Assembly: GCA_010909165.1 (NCBI GenBank)
Contig: MU008205.1
Location: forward strand, 248,001-312,000
Source: Anthoceros angustus
Lineage: Eukaryota; Streptophyta; Anthocerotopsida; Anthocerotales; Anthocerotaceae
Direction of reading: 5' to 3'
Length of the DNA: 64,000 nucleotides
This document shows, piece by piece, positions 22,795 through 32,235 of the stretch; the stretch's first letter is position 1; each line of letters opens with the position of its first letter. The translations under genes were made by a program, and so were the position numbers. The notes beneath the pieces are model-generated. The model ran no database searches, was not told the DNA's origin, and worked only from the letters and a program-made list of their open reading frames with translations.

Positions 22795-24874
22795 CCCGAC
22801 ACGCACCAGCAGCTTCCAAGCAGCCGCAGCCGGTGAGCGAGGAATTGCAGCTGGCACAGTCCGGCAGCGCAATGCGGGGGACCCGGAATTGCAATGCGGA
22901 GCAGCAGCGGGGACAAGAAAATTTCCTGGAACAAGAAGCCGGATCGGCGAATGGCCAAGGGCGGGCAGCGGGGGGAGGAAGGCAGGAAGGCAGGAAGGCA
23001 GGAAGGCCGGAAGGCAAGACGGAGGAGAGGGAAGCAGGCGAGGGAGGGAGGGAGGAGAGGGCCGATGTCTTATGTCATACAAGCGGAACAGTACGTTAGG
23101 ATTGTCACGCCGAAGAGCCCAGAGGTGCGACAAGGTCACGCAAAGCGCATGGCCGTGGAGCGGGCGGGCCCTGCTGCTCTGCTCTGCTCTGCTCTGCTGC
23201 TGTCTTGGAAGCTCTGATGCCCAAGGGCGGGGCCTCGGCTGAGTGGCGCGCACGCAAGGCGTTCGGCACTGTCGGGGACGGAAGGGGACGCGACTGTTGT
23301 TGCACACAGATAGAGGGAGCCGAGGGAGTGGCAAGCCGAGCCGAGCCGAGCCGAGGCAGAGCCGGAGACGAACAAAGCGCACAAAGCGCACGCCGGGCCG
23401 GGACGGGGCTCGAAGGATGTGTGACGAGATGGGATTTTTGCTCTCGCTCCTGGCTAAGGTAGGTAGTGGTAAAGGTCGGTAGGTCGGTAGGTCGGTACAG
23501 TTATTATCTCCTCAAATTGTTGGCATATTCGGCCGAAATGCTTCCACCGCGTTGCCTCATGCGGTAATGCCTTTGCCGGATTCGAACCGCAGCCGCTTGG
23601 GTTGGAGGCCACGAACTTGAGCAACGTGTTACCTCGAGGCGTGAGAAGAACGGTGATGAGGGACATTTCCTTTGGCATTTTCTTGCGCACCACGGAACGT
23701 GCCCCACTACTGCATCGTTATTGGACGGGAGTATCCGGGCTGAGTCAGCTTGAACGTTTGAGCCTGGTTTCGCCGCTCGGTTTCGCCCAGGGTGCAATGA
23801 TGAGCGGCCACTCTGAAGTGGCAACAGCATACGACAATTACCCGGTATGTCATGCGTTGTTTTACTCACCATCGGCTGCAGGCGGTGGTCCATGCGGGTG
23901 AAACCTTTTCACCGCTGCGTCTTTACCATGGACGCGTACGCAAGTGCGGGGAGCCTGTTCAAGGAAGGCCAAGAGATTATTTGGTTTATATTCACGTGAT
24001 TTGTCAGCTGACATTAGTTGGTTGAAGGGCCTCTTCAACCGCCAAAGCAAACTGTCCTTTGGAACTACTGGTAAGCCATTTCGGGTGTTTTGGTGTTGTT
24101 GATTGATGGGTTTGCTATGTAAACCAAGTTTTCTGATTTTGTGATAAAAAATTGTAAGACGAGGAGAATTCCGGAGGGCATTGGATTGATTGTAAACCAG
24201 AAGAGGAAATGAAGTAAAATAATTTCATATGTGCACCGCTTCAAAGATTTCTAATGCTGCATGTGATTTCAAGCCTTTGGATTAGGGAGCCTAGCTCCAT
24301 CTTCTTCCCATAAGTTTGTTATGGGCTGCTCTTAGATAGGCCGTTTCTACCCTTTTGAATCTGAGTTATCTCGCCCCTAATGCATGAGAAAACTTTTCTG
24401 TTAAATTCTGTGGACTAAATTGAAATGGACAAGCGAAAATAGGTATAAATGTCCTCAAGTCTAAATTGCTCTTTCTATGAAGGAAAGAAGAAAAAAGATC
24501 TACAACATATAATAAGTTGGAGAGATTCTTAATTAGCTTAAAGGAGACCCATTTACTTTCTTTCTTTCTGCAAGAATTTTGAGGGACATATTTTGATATA
24601 AAATTTCTTTTGAAAGGAAATGGAGGTGTACGATCATAAGACTCCCTCTCTTTTGAGAACCCCAGTTACAAGTCTAGATTATTAAGAAAACTTTGAGATA
24701 CAAAACAAGATCACTTTGTGGACAAAACAAATTCATTTGAGTGAGTGTTATATGGTTCTTTATCACATTGATCACAATAGCATTTCTGGATAGAATTTTA
24801 ATTTCTAGGATGAAATAATCCTGGGTATTTTATTCTCCTTGTACTAACTGCGCTTCCTTTGAGGTATATCAGAC
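22795..24874. other. Intergenic: divergent upstream region of paladin and CFAP91-like genes
   Basis: Positions 22795-23450 are very GC-rich and are probably the paladin promoter and 5' UTR. Frames such as 22760-23242 are compositional. From 24060 to 24870 the sequence is AT-rich and unstructured. No gene recognised, though upstream exons of the CFAP91-like gene could hide here. Confidence 0.45.
22976..23016. repeat. (GGAAGGCA)n short tandem repeat
   Basis: Four to five copies of GGAAGGCA, slightly diverged at the end, in the paladin 5' flank. Confidence 0.85.
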
Positions 24875-25964
24875 ATGAAGATCAAGGTTAATCCACCACC
24901 CCCACCTAAATGTGCAACAAAGTCATGTCAGACAGATTATAGGGAAAATGACACCCAGACAAATATATACTTGGGTCACGAACCTCTAGCTGATCCAGAA
25001 TTTTTAAGAGCTCAACTTTGGCCTCCAAAGCAAGATGGTATGCAATATTTCACAATGCAATATTTCACAATGCGATATTTCAGTACATCAAGATGTGCTG
25101 AGTTCCTGATTTTGCCCGTTTGTTAATGTAGAGGAGGAGGTATTTCTAACTGTGGAGGAACTGGAAGCTGAGCAGAGAGTTCGAGATTATGACGCGTTTT
25201 GTAGATCCTTTATGTTTCGTGATCGAGCAAATGAGCATGTAGCTCGAAGAGAGCTCATCTATCCTCATCGCAATCAAATTGCTCCTTACAAACAACCTGT
25301 GAAACACAGAACGGTATGGATGCAGCAGCTGGGAAGTGAAAGATGTTAGCTTCTCTTGAATAGTGTGCTACAATTGTCGGAAGGAATAACGAGGGAGATG
25401 TTGGCGTGGTTTTCATGCAGGTGGACGATTGCCATGTGTTTGAGCCTCTCAACAGCATGACTTACCAGCGTGAGTGCTTCTCTGACATTCCGCCCTGCGC
25501 AGGGTGGAGAAGGAAGTGCTGTTTACTAATTGTTGCGGCTTGTAACCAATTTGCAGAGGTGCAAGAGCTGGAGCCGATGCTGACATTCGAGGACATCCTC
25601 GGCAAGGTAGGGAAAATCGAGTCTTCCGGTGCCAGGTCCAGGGCGTTGCGGTTGCTGCTAGGCCTGCCGAAGCCGCCGCGAAGCAGATCCTCGCAGGACA
25701 GAACACGGCCGACATCCACCTCATCCAGCGGCAGGGCTCATCATGCGATGCTGGTGAAGGTGATCCATCTTTACAATTCACTCCTCTTCTTCATCCGATC
25801 TTGGAGTAGGCCATCTAGAATTGCAGCTGCTTCATCATGCCTTGGAGTAGGCCATCTAGAAGCGCCGCTGGTGTAGCCAGAAGTCCTTTTGCTTCAGCCA
25901 CAGTTCTTTCACAGAGAGCCAAAAATGCTTCGAAATCCAGCACCAGCTTTTTTTTCCCCTTCCA

Positions 25965-26014
<50 letters not shown>

Positions 26015-26739
26015 GGGACTAGCGCTTCCTTTTCCTCTTTCCCGGCTTGACGACCCCTGGCTCACGCCTCCTTCCAGTCTGCTTCAGACACTTCTTTGCA
26101 TTCGGGATCCTCGTCAGGGCTCCCGTCCTCCGACTCGCTTGACATGATGACCTAGTTACTGCTGTGTTGTGTTGTGTGTGTGTGTGTGTGTTCAGGGCCG
26201 GCGGCGAGTGCACACTCCCCGATGCGATTCTTCCTTCCTGCCGAAAATGGACCGCACCAACGCCGTGGTGCTACTCCAGCGCCTTCTGCGGGGACGAGCC
26301 GCGGAGGTTTCCATGTTGGCCACTATGGAGAAGTGCAGCGGCTTCTTCGAGGAGCTCAACCGGCTCCCGGCGCCGGAGAAGATGTACCGGGCGCGGGAAC
26401 TGAGCACCATCGTTGAAGCGCCGGAGACAGAGGGAGAGATTCCGCCGAGCCTCAAGGAGGTGGTCGGAGGCGAGCTTTCCGATCTCTTTGTGGAGTATAA
26501 GGATGTGAGTTACCAACGGACGGCGACCTGAGGCAACGCCTGGTCGTTCTGAGTTCGCAACGGCCATGGCCCATGGCAATGGCATCTTCCTGGATACATA
26601 TCTATGTGGATAGGTCAAGCTCCTGCAAATACACCTTCAGGGACACCATCACCGGCCATGGATCCGCCACGCCACCTGGGTCCTGGATATGCACAGACAT
26701 AAATCTCTGCAACGGTGCAATATAGCCGGTTCCACGTGA
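24875..26739 (+). CDS. CFAP91: CFAP91/MAATS1-like ciliary protein, short form
   Basis: Proposed exons: 24875-25037, 25132-25313, 25421-25469, 25557-25759, 26196-26504 and, less surely, 26614-26739. They join in phase to 343 residues. Two collinear marks point to CFAP91, the MAATS1-domain adaptor that ties radial spokes to axonemal doublets: SCQTDYRENDTQTN near the N-terminus, like the QTDYRD..QTD of animal CFAP91, and AVVLLQRLLRGRAAEVSML followed by EELN, like the AVIYLQKLLRGR..ELIQEL stretch. A Pro-rich linker (LPKPPRSRSS) precedes the second, as in animals. The known family is about twice as long; the coiled-coil C-terminus is not found, and the last exon does not look MAATS-like. So the gene is either truncated, decaying or continues beyond what I can recognise. 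The start is the first ATG after an intron-like acceptor. Such a gene implies flagellated sperm. Confidence 0.55.
25965..26013. repeat. (CTCTGG)n microsatellite in a CFAP91-like intron
   Basis: Eight copies of CTCTGG. A short (GT)n run lies just before the acceptor of the next exon, at 26174-26190. Confidence 0.95.
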
Positions 26740-28790
26740 TTCATCACCAATGTCAGAAGTAAGCTTGAAGGGGCCCGCATGCGCATCCAGGAATGGTCAC
26801 CTGCATGCAGAACCTATCTACAGCAACATTATTGTTTTTGGTTGTTTGTTGTTGTTGCTCGTCTTGAACGTTGTTGACGAGAGTGGACTCTCCACTGGAG
26901 TACTGTCGTGGCCTGCACAGATCCAGTACCACGCGTTCGTCCAAGTTGCAGCAGGATTGGGAAGCAGATATAAAGGGAAAGTATGCGCACGCTACTACCG
27001 CATATACCTGGCCCAGGACTCCAACTCCTGTCCCAGCACAAGTCAACATAACCTTTGAGAAAGGAAGGGCATAATGGATGCACCTGCAGATATGAGCCTT
27101 GAGGAAAAGAGAAATCTGCGGGTGCCACTGCCAGGCTACAGTATGGTGTGGAAGGAATATTATGTAGGTGCAGTCTGTGGGTACCAGGCTGAGGGAGGCA
27201 CCACACAAACATGACTGGCCCACAGCGCCACAGGTTCTGCAGTCTGCACACGTATGCAACAAGACCTGCTGCAACCCATTGCTTTCGCGGCCACAAGACA
27301 CATGGCGCTCACTTACGGAGTGCACACATTCTGCGTGCTTGTGCCCAAAAGATCTGCCTGCTCCTGCTCAGACTCTCGTAGCTATCCGGTTTTGGGTAGG
27401 GAGTGGTCCCGAGCCGCGCACTTGCTGCACATCCGGAGTAGGACCAGGGCACATCTTGCTCCCGTTGTCTCGAAAGCACCACAGAGGGAACAGCTGGCTT
27501 CTGTCCAAAGATGCCATGGCCCCCACCATGGATCGTATCAATAATCGAGTTGCATACAGTACAGCATACATCCGTCACCCAACCATCTACCTGCTTCCAT
27601 TACCAGTAGAAATCCTACTCATCGGTTACCACCGACTAAGATACAGGCTATATATTTTGGGAAGAGGATTGGTGGGCGCAAGGTCTTATCTGACATTGAT
27701 CTGTGGAAAGTGATGGAAGTTTCGAAGACGACGTGGAAGACGTGATGCTAGCTAGGACTTGCCCGCACCTGTGGAAGGCACAGGGGGAGCATTAGTGGTC
27801 TATTATTGTTTGTTCTGTTCTTTTGCTGGGCAACTTCCACATCTCGTCCGCAGTGACATCGAATCGCATCAGTCAGAGCTCTTAGAACAGACACGGCCCA
27901 CGCATGCAGCAAGGGGTTCCCCCTTCCTCCTATGCAGCCTTGGGTTCCCCATATTCCCTCACCACGAGAACAACTCAACTGGAGCTCCAGGTTTCCAATT
28001 TCGGACCGGTCCTCAGCAGTGTTCCCGAGGGGCTTTCATCATGAAAAGTTGAGATCTTTCGATCCAAGACCTTCCCGGTCACAACGTTTTTGGGAAAGTC
28101 TAAATCCAGGTTCGAATAGGAGACTCAGGGCCTTCCTTGTTTCAGCATTTTTGGAAATGTCGAATCCCAGGAGAACTCGAGTCTGTGAGACGAGCGTGAT
28201 AACCAACTACACCATCCAGACAATACCGAAGGTGAAAGAGCTCCCGTTTGAAAAGGTAAACAAAAACTACCAGAGAAAGGAGAGGAGAATTACCAATAAG
28301 CTAATTGAGCACAAGCTGAGGCCTCGAGCTCTGTGATTAAACCAGCTGAGCATGTTCTCGAAGCTTGAGACCACGGATTCCCAGGCCAGCCAACAGCTTA
28401 AGAAAGCCGTTATCAGGATTGGGAGCGCGGCCTAGAGGGGCAAGTTCCTTTTCACCAAGTTCACTTTCCTTCGTCTGACTGGGTAGCCACATATGTCTCA
28501 GCATCCTTACACAACGGGATCCCAGGAACACCCTAAGGACGAGCCTGCTCCAAAGTTTCCAAAGCCCGACGGGTGAACCCCTGGAGTAGAAAGGCTCAAA
28601 GCTACGAAATTCAAACGGCCAGTGGGGACCAAGTCCTGTGACGGACAAGTCCCAGAACCAAGCCTGCCTGACCCAGTCCGGGTGTCTAGCGTGCAGGATC
28701 GATGCTTGTAGACTGCACCAAGCAATGCTGCGCTTTCTGTTGTGACGGCGTTGAGGTCTCGCGGCATACAATACGCGCATTCTTGATCAC
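26740..28790. other. Intergenic, no gene recognised
   Basis: Several frames of 90-190 codons occur (26753-27325 minus, 27168-27713 plus) but they overlap each other on both strands and show no domain or codon preference. Around 28040-28170 two diverged copies of a roughly 80-base unit containing a TTTTTGG(G)AAA motif followed by TCxAATCCAGG lie in tandem. Confidence 0.45.
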
Positions 28791-28950
28791 AAACCCTAGA
28801 TATACCCGACCGCTCCATCTCGCTTCCGGTAGCTGCACCGAGCAATGCTGCCCCTCTCCTGTCACAGTGTTGGTGTCCCGAAGGTTTAGGGTGACGCTGA
28901 ATGCATTCCACATGCTCCCGCAAATGACCGCGCCCAATAGAAAACCCTAG
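28791..28950 (+). promoter_or_regulatory. Two telo-box motifs upstream of the 29.2-kb frame
   Basis: AAACCCTAGA at 28791-28800 and AAACCCTAG at 28942-28950. Telo-boxes are known promoter-proximal elements in plants, common in genes for translation and cell proliferation. Their spot just before a GC-rich open stretch suggests a transcription start here. Confidence 0.4.
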
Positions 28951-28956
28951 CCGGCC

Positions 28957-29756
28957 ATGCCCCATCGCACCGACAATACCCTCGTCTCCATCGCGCTCCT
29001 CCACATCCGCCAAGACTCCCCCGCCAGCAGGCTCACCGACTGGCAGCCAAGCCATCCTGAACAGACGCGACCTTCCACCGGCCGCGGCGGCAGCAGCAAC
29101 GACACACCACAGGCTCCCGCAAACCCTAACCCCGACGCCATGCCCTGCCCAGACCCGGACCCGGACCCGGCGAGCTCCGACGCGGTCGACTCCGCGCTGC
29201 TCTTCTTCAAGCTGTACCTGCTGCTGTCCCGGCTGTGAGGATGCCGAAGCAGCTGCCGCAGGATGGCTTCATCTACAGCCTGCGCCCGGACGACGACAGC
29301 GTCAAGCGCTGGTCCTTCACCATGGGCGGGGTGCGCTACTACGGGGAGGGCAACAACGTGGTGCCGCCCGCGGGCGCGCACGGCTCCCGGTGGAGCCGGC
29401 AGGAGAGCGGCTTCCTCCCGCCCGAGGCCAAGCCCGACAAGCGCAAGCTGCATGAGATCCTGGCGGAGCTGCGCGAGTTCGGGGACATCAAGGGAGTGCG
29501 CTTTCCGCTGCGCAAGAAGCCGCCTCCCAAGGCCAGCGTGCAGTACGTGAGCGGACTGGTGGAAGCGGCCAAGGCGCGCCTGGTCCGCCGCAACCTCCTG
29601 GAAGGTATCTGCAAGCACGGCGCCCTGTTCCCGTTCCGCAGCCGTCCTCCGCCCGCGCTCCCGCTCCCGCTCCCGCTCTGTTTCATCGAAGACGAGCCCA
29701 CCATTCGCGCGCTCAACTTCGACTATCAGGTCGTCGGACCCGACGGAGAGTGGTAA
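28957..29756 (+). CDS. GC-rich gene of unknown function (main frame 29241-29756)
   Basis: Two consecutive frames in a strongly GC-rich island. The first (28957-29238, 93 codons) is Pro/Asp-rich and ends in DAVDSALLFFKLYLLLSRL. The second starts at an ATG three bases after the first's stop (29241) and gives 171 residues beginning MPKQLPQDGFIYSLRPDD, with a tryptophan/tyrosine-rich core (VKRWSFTMGGVRYYGEGNN), a basic helix-rich middle and a Pro-Leu run before the C-terminus FDYQVVGPDGEW. I recognise no family. The first frame could be an upstream ORF, or the two could be one protein split by a frameshift: the abrupt end of a hydrophobic helix favours neither clearly. Composition and telo-boxes upstream argue that the region is a real gene. 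Confidence 0.45.
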
Positions 29757-30090
29757 CGCGCTATATAGCATAACCTCTCTCGTCACCGCGCGCCCACCAG
29801 GTACGCGAACTCGCTTTCAAATTTCAAATCCCCGATCTCCTCCACCCTGTTTAGGGCTTGCATGCTATCATCTTCCATTTTGCTTTTATCTACCTGCCTA
29901 TGCTTCTCTCATAGATTACATACATTTACACCTGCAGGAGTGGAAGGTAAATATGAGGCGGAAGTACATACCTAGTGATCCTTTAAGTATTATTATTAGT
30001 ATTTATTCTATTATATTAAGATAATTATATTATATATATATTTATTTAAAGTAGAGTAATTATGATGCAAATGTAACTAATGAATTTGTC

Positions 30091-30176
30091 TTGTCCCAAT
30101 TGCCAAGTGGGGTAAAAGGCACCAGACTTAAGTTCTAGTCTTTGAAAGGGGGTATGGGTTCAAATCCCACATCAAA
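30091..30176 (+). repeat. tRNA-Leu(UAA)-like head of a SINE-type repeat
   Basis: The sequence follows tRNA-Leu almost throughout: a D-arm with an A-box-like TTGCCAAGTGG, an anticodon arm CCAGACTTAAGTTCTAG with TAA as anticodon, a long variable arm and a perfect B box/T-arm (GGGTTCAAATCCC). The acceptor ends (TTGTCCC and ATCAAAA) do not pair, so it is not a working tRNA gene. It is followed by a non-tRNA body, as in SINEs. Confidence 0.6.
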
Positions 30177-30335
30177 AAGGGGGTTGAAAGGCTACAGTCT
30201 GGCTACATTTGCTTCTTAAGAGCAGCTACAGTCTGTCATACCTTTGGGCTACATTTGCTTCTTAAGAGCAGCTACAGTGCTCATAGCTCTAGACGTAACA
30301 TAGCTTCGGGCTATATTTGCTTCTTAAAGGCAGCA
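30177..30335 (+). repeat. SINE-like body: three tandem GGCTACATTTGCTTCTTAA units
   Basis: Units with GGCTACATTTGCTTCTTAAG followed by AGCAGCTACAGT lie at about 30200, 30247 and 30308 (the last diverged). They sit directly behind the tRNA-like head. The end of the repeat is not clear. Confidence 0.6.
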
Positions 30336-31206
30336 ATAGTGCTTATGTCAGATGATTTAGTGCATTGGGTGTGCCTCTGACCTCATCTATCTAATCCTTA
30401 AAACATTTGGTTGATGCTAAATATTGTGTAAGTGGTTTGTCACTTGATTTAGTGGGTCATGCATTTCGAAGATTCTGACTTCTTCTACTTCTTCATTTTT
30501 CTTCTTCTAGAAAAATGCGCCCCGAAACAAGGGTGATAGAAGTGCAACAAAATGCACGGGACTACTTCTATGGCTTGCCCACGAGACCGTCCAGTCACTA
30601 AGGCCAACTTTCGTCCCTACTCAACAGGTAGGTCTCGCAGTCAAGCTCGCTTCTACCTTTGCACTCCAAGGCTAATTTCCGTCCGCTCGAGGAAACCTTT
30701 GCATGCTTCTATTGCCTTTTCGCAACATGTCCCGGACAGGTTATGTCATGTAATGAACACAACCCTTGTTTTGTGTTGCTAAGGTAGACAAGGGGTCTTT
30801 TCTCAAGAATGACGAAGACTATGCATTGAGAAGAACAGATACTCACGAGCGAAGTTGTGGCACATATGTCACATGGTCTCTTTCAAATTCCGAAGAAGGC
30901 TTTTTATTTTTTCTGAAAAAATATGGATACATATTTCTTCTTGCATGGATAGCCTTTTCCATTCATATGAGATTCATCCAATTTTTTATAAGATGACCCT
31001 ATTTTAGAGTGAGAAACATTCCCACTAAACTGATTACAAGAAAACCTGCAGTAGACCGGGTATTGACCATAATTTGCAAAGAACATCTTGTAGTTCTAGT
31101 AAGAGAGGGAAGAGTGAAGGGCCCCGGGTCCTGGCCACCTTAGATACTGCAGGAGTGAAAGACAATAGGTAAACAAGGGCGTTCCACTGCGTCTTTTATT
31201 ATTACC
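30336..31206. other. Intergenic, no gene recognised
   Basis: Neutral to AT-rich sequence with short frames only. Confidence 0.4.
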
Positions 31207-31396
31207 TATATTTCAACTTTGAGCTCCCTGATATATTTCAACTTTGAGCTCCCTGATATATTTCAACTTTGAGCTCCCTGATATATTTCAACTTTGAGCT
31301 CCCTGATATATTTCAACTTTGAGCTCCCTGATACATTTTAACTTTGAGCTCCCTGATACATTTTCAACTTCGAGCCCCCCTGATATATTTCAACTA
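31207..31396. repeat. 25-bp minisatellite, about 7.5 units
   Basis: TTTCAACTTTGAGCTCCCTG starts at 31211, 31236, 31261, 31286 and 31311, then with changes at 31336 and about 31361. The first five units are nearly identical, so the array expanded recently. Confidence 0.95.
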
Positions 31397-32235
31397 GGTC
31401 ACGGCCATGAATGCGAATGAACTCTGCCGTGAAAAGAAGCGCAACTTACATAGTTGACAACCGTTCTAACTCAACTCAGTGCCAGTCCCTGTTATGTATG
31501 CACCGAGCGTTGTGAAATGCGAGAGAGAACTCTGGAAGCTTTAGTGAGCTCAAGATCACGATCAACACTAGATAGAGCTTGCGCATGGGAGAGCGTCCGC
31601 CCTCGCTCCCGTTTGAAAAACGCTGAAACAATAAGATAGATCAAGCATTGGAGCTGCTTTGGTCGTGAGGATTTCCAAATCTCACCTGTCAGGGGTTTCA
31701 CACTGTTTGCTTGTTGCCGGACCCTTAAGAGTTCCAGGCTTGCATTCCATAAACTTCAAACCAAATTGGTTGCAGGCAATGGTTGAGAGTAGTGAGTCGA
31801 AGGAGAGGATGCAAAAGGAGCAACGTAGGCTGGAGACCAAGCTGCGGCAACAAAAGAGGGTCAACAGGACACAGCAGCAGACAAATAGGTCTAGAATGTC
31901 ACATTTGACGTTCTACCATCATCCTCCGCTCATCCAATTCATGTCATGTGCGTTCTGCTCTGATCCAATTCATATCAAGTCCGCTCTGGCTTTCTCTGAA
32001 ACCATGGTCCTCCATACAGAATAGGTCAACATTGGATAGCAAACATACTCTGGAGGTTCCCCGACTTGGGCATCTCCATTCCCCCGCCCCCTGCTCCAGG
32101 CTCCCTCAACACCTGCCGCCTGCTCCTTCTCGCTCAGAATCCATGGAGTCCAATCTCCCGCTCGAGGCTAGCTTGGTGGCGAAGCCCTAATTCTGGCAAC
32201 AAGGAGGATGTAGGGCAGTGCAGACTGGCCGCAGT
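31397..32235. other. Upstream region of the TWINKLE gene
   Basis: Holds one basic helix-forming frame behind a plausible acceptor (TTGGTTGCAG at 31769-31778): ESKERMQKEQRRLETKLRQQ. It has no start or partner exon that I can find. The last 150 bases are C-rich and probably the TWINKLE 5' UTR. Confidence 0.4.

Noticed and set aside
22630-23391. 253-codon minus-strand ORF extending the paladin gene upstream
   Set aside because: The added N-terminus is low-complexity Pro/Arg/Ser from a GC-rich 5' UTR; the conserved protein starts at the ATG at 22794.
23560-23610. tRNA-like T-arm (minus strand GGTTCGAATCC) near 23580
   Set aside because: The arms around it do not pair and no D-arm or anticodon arm is found at the right distance.
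25607-25635. Extra intron in the CFAP91-like gene using AAG/GTAGGG as donor
   Set aside because: Splicing it out puts the next exon out of phase with the LLQRLLRGR frame; reading through keeps the phase and gives the Pro-rich linker expected of the family.
26753-27713. Overlapping ORFs of 100-190 codons on both strands
   Set aside because: No family match, mutually overlapping, and composition typical of random sequence.
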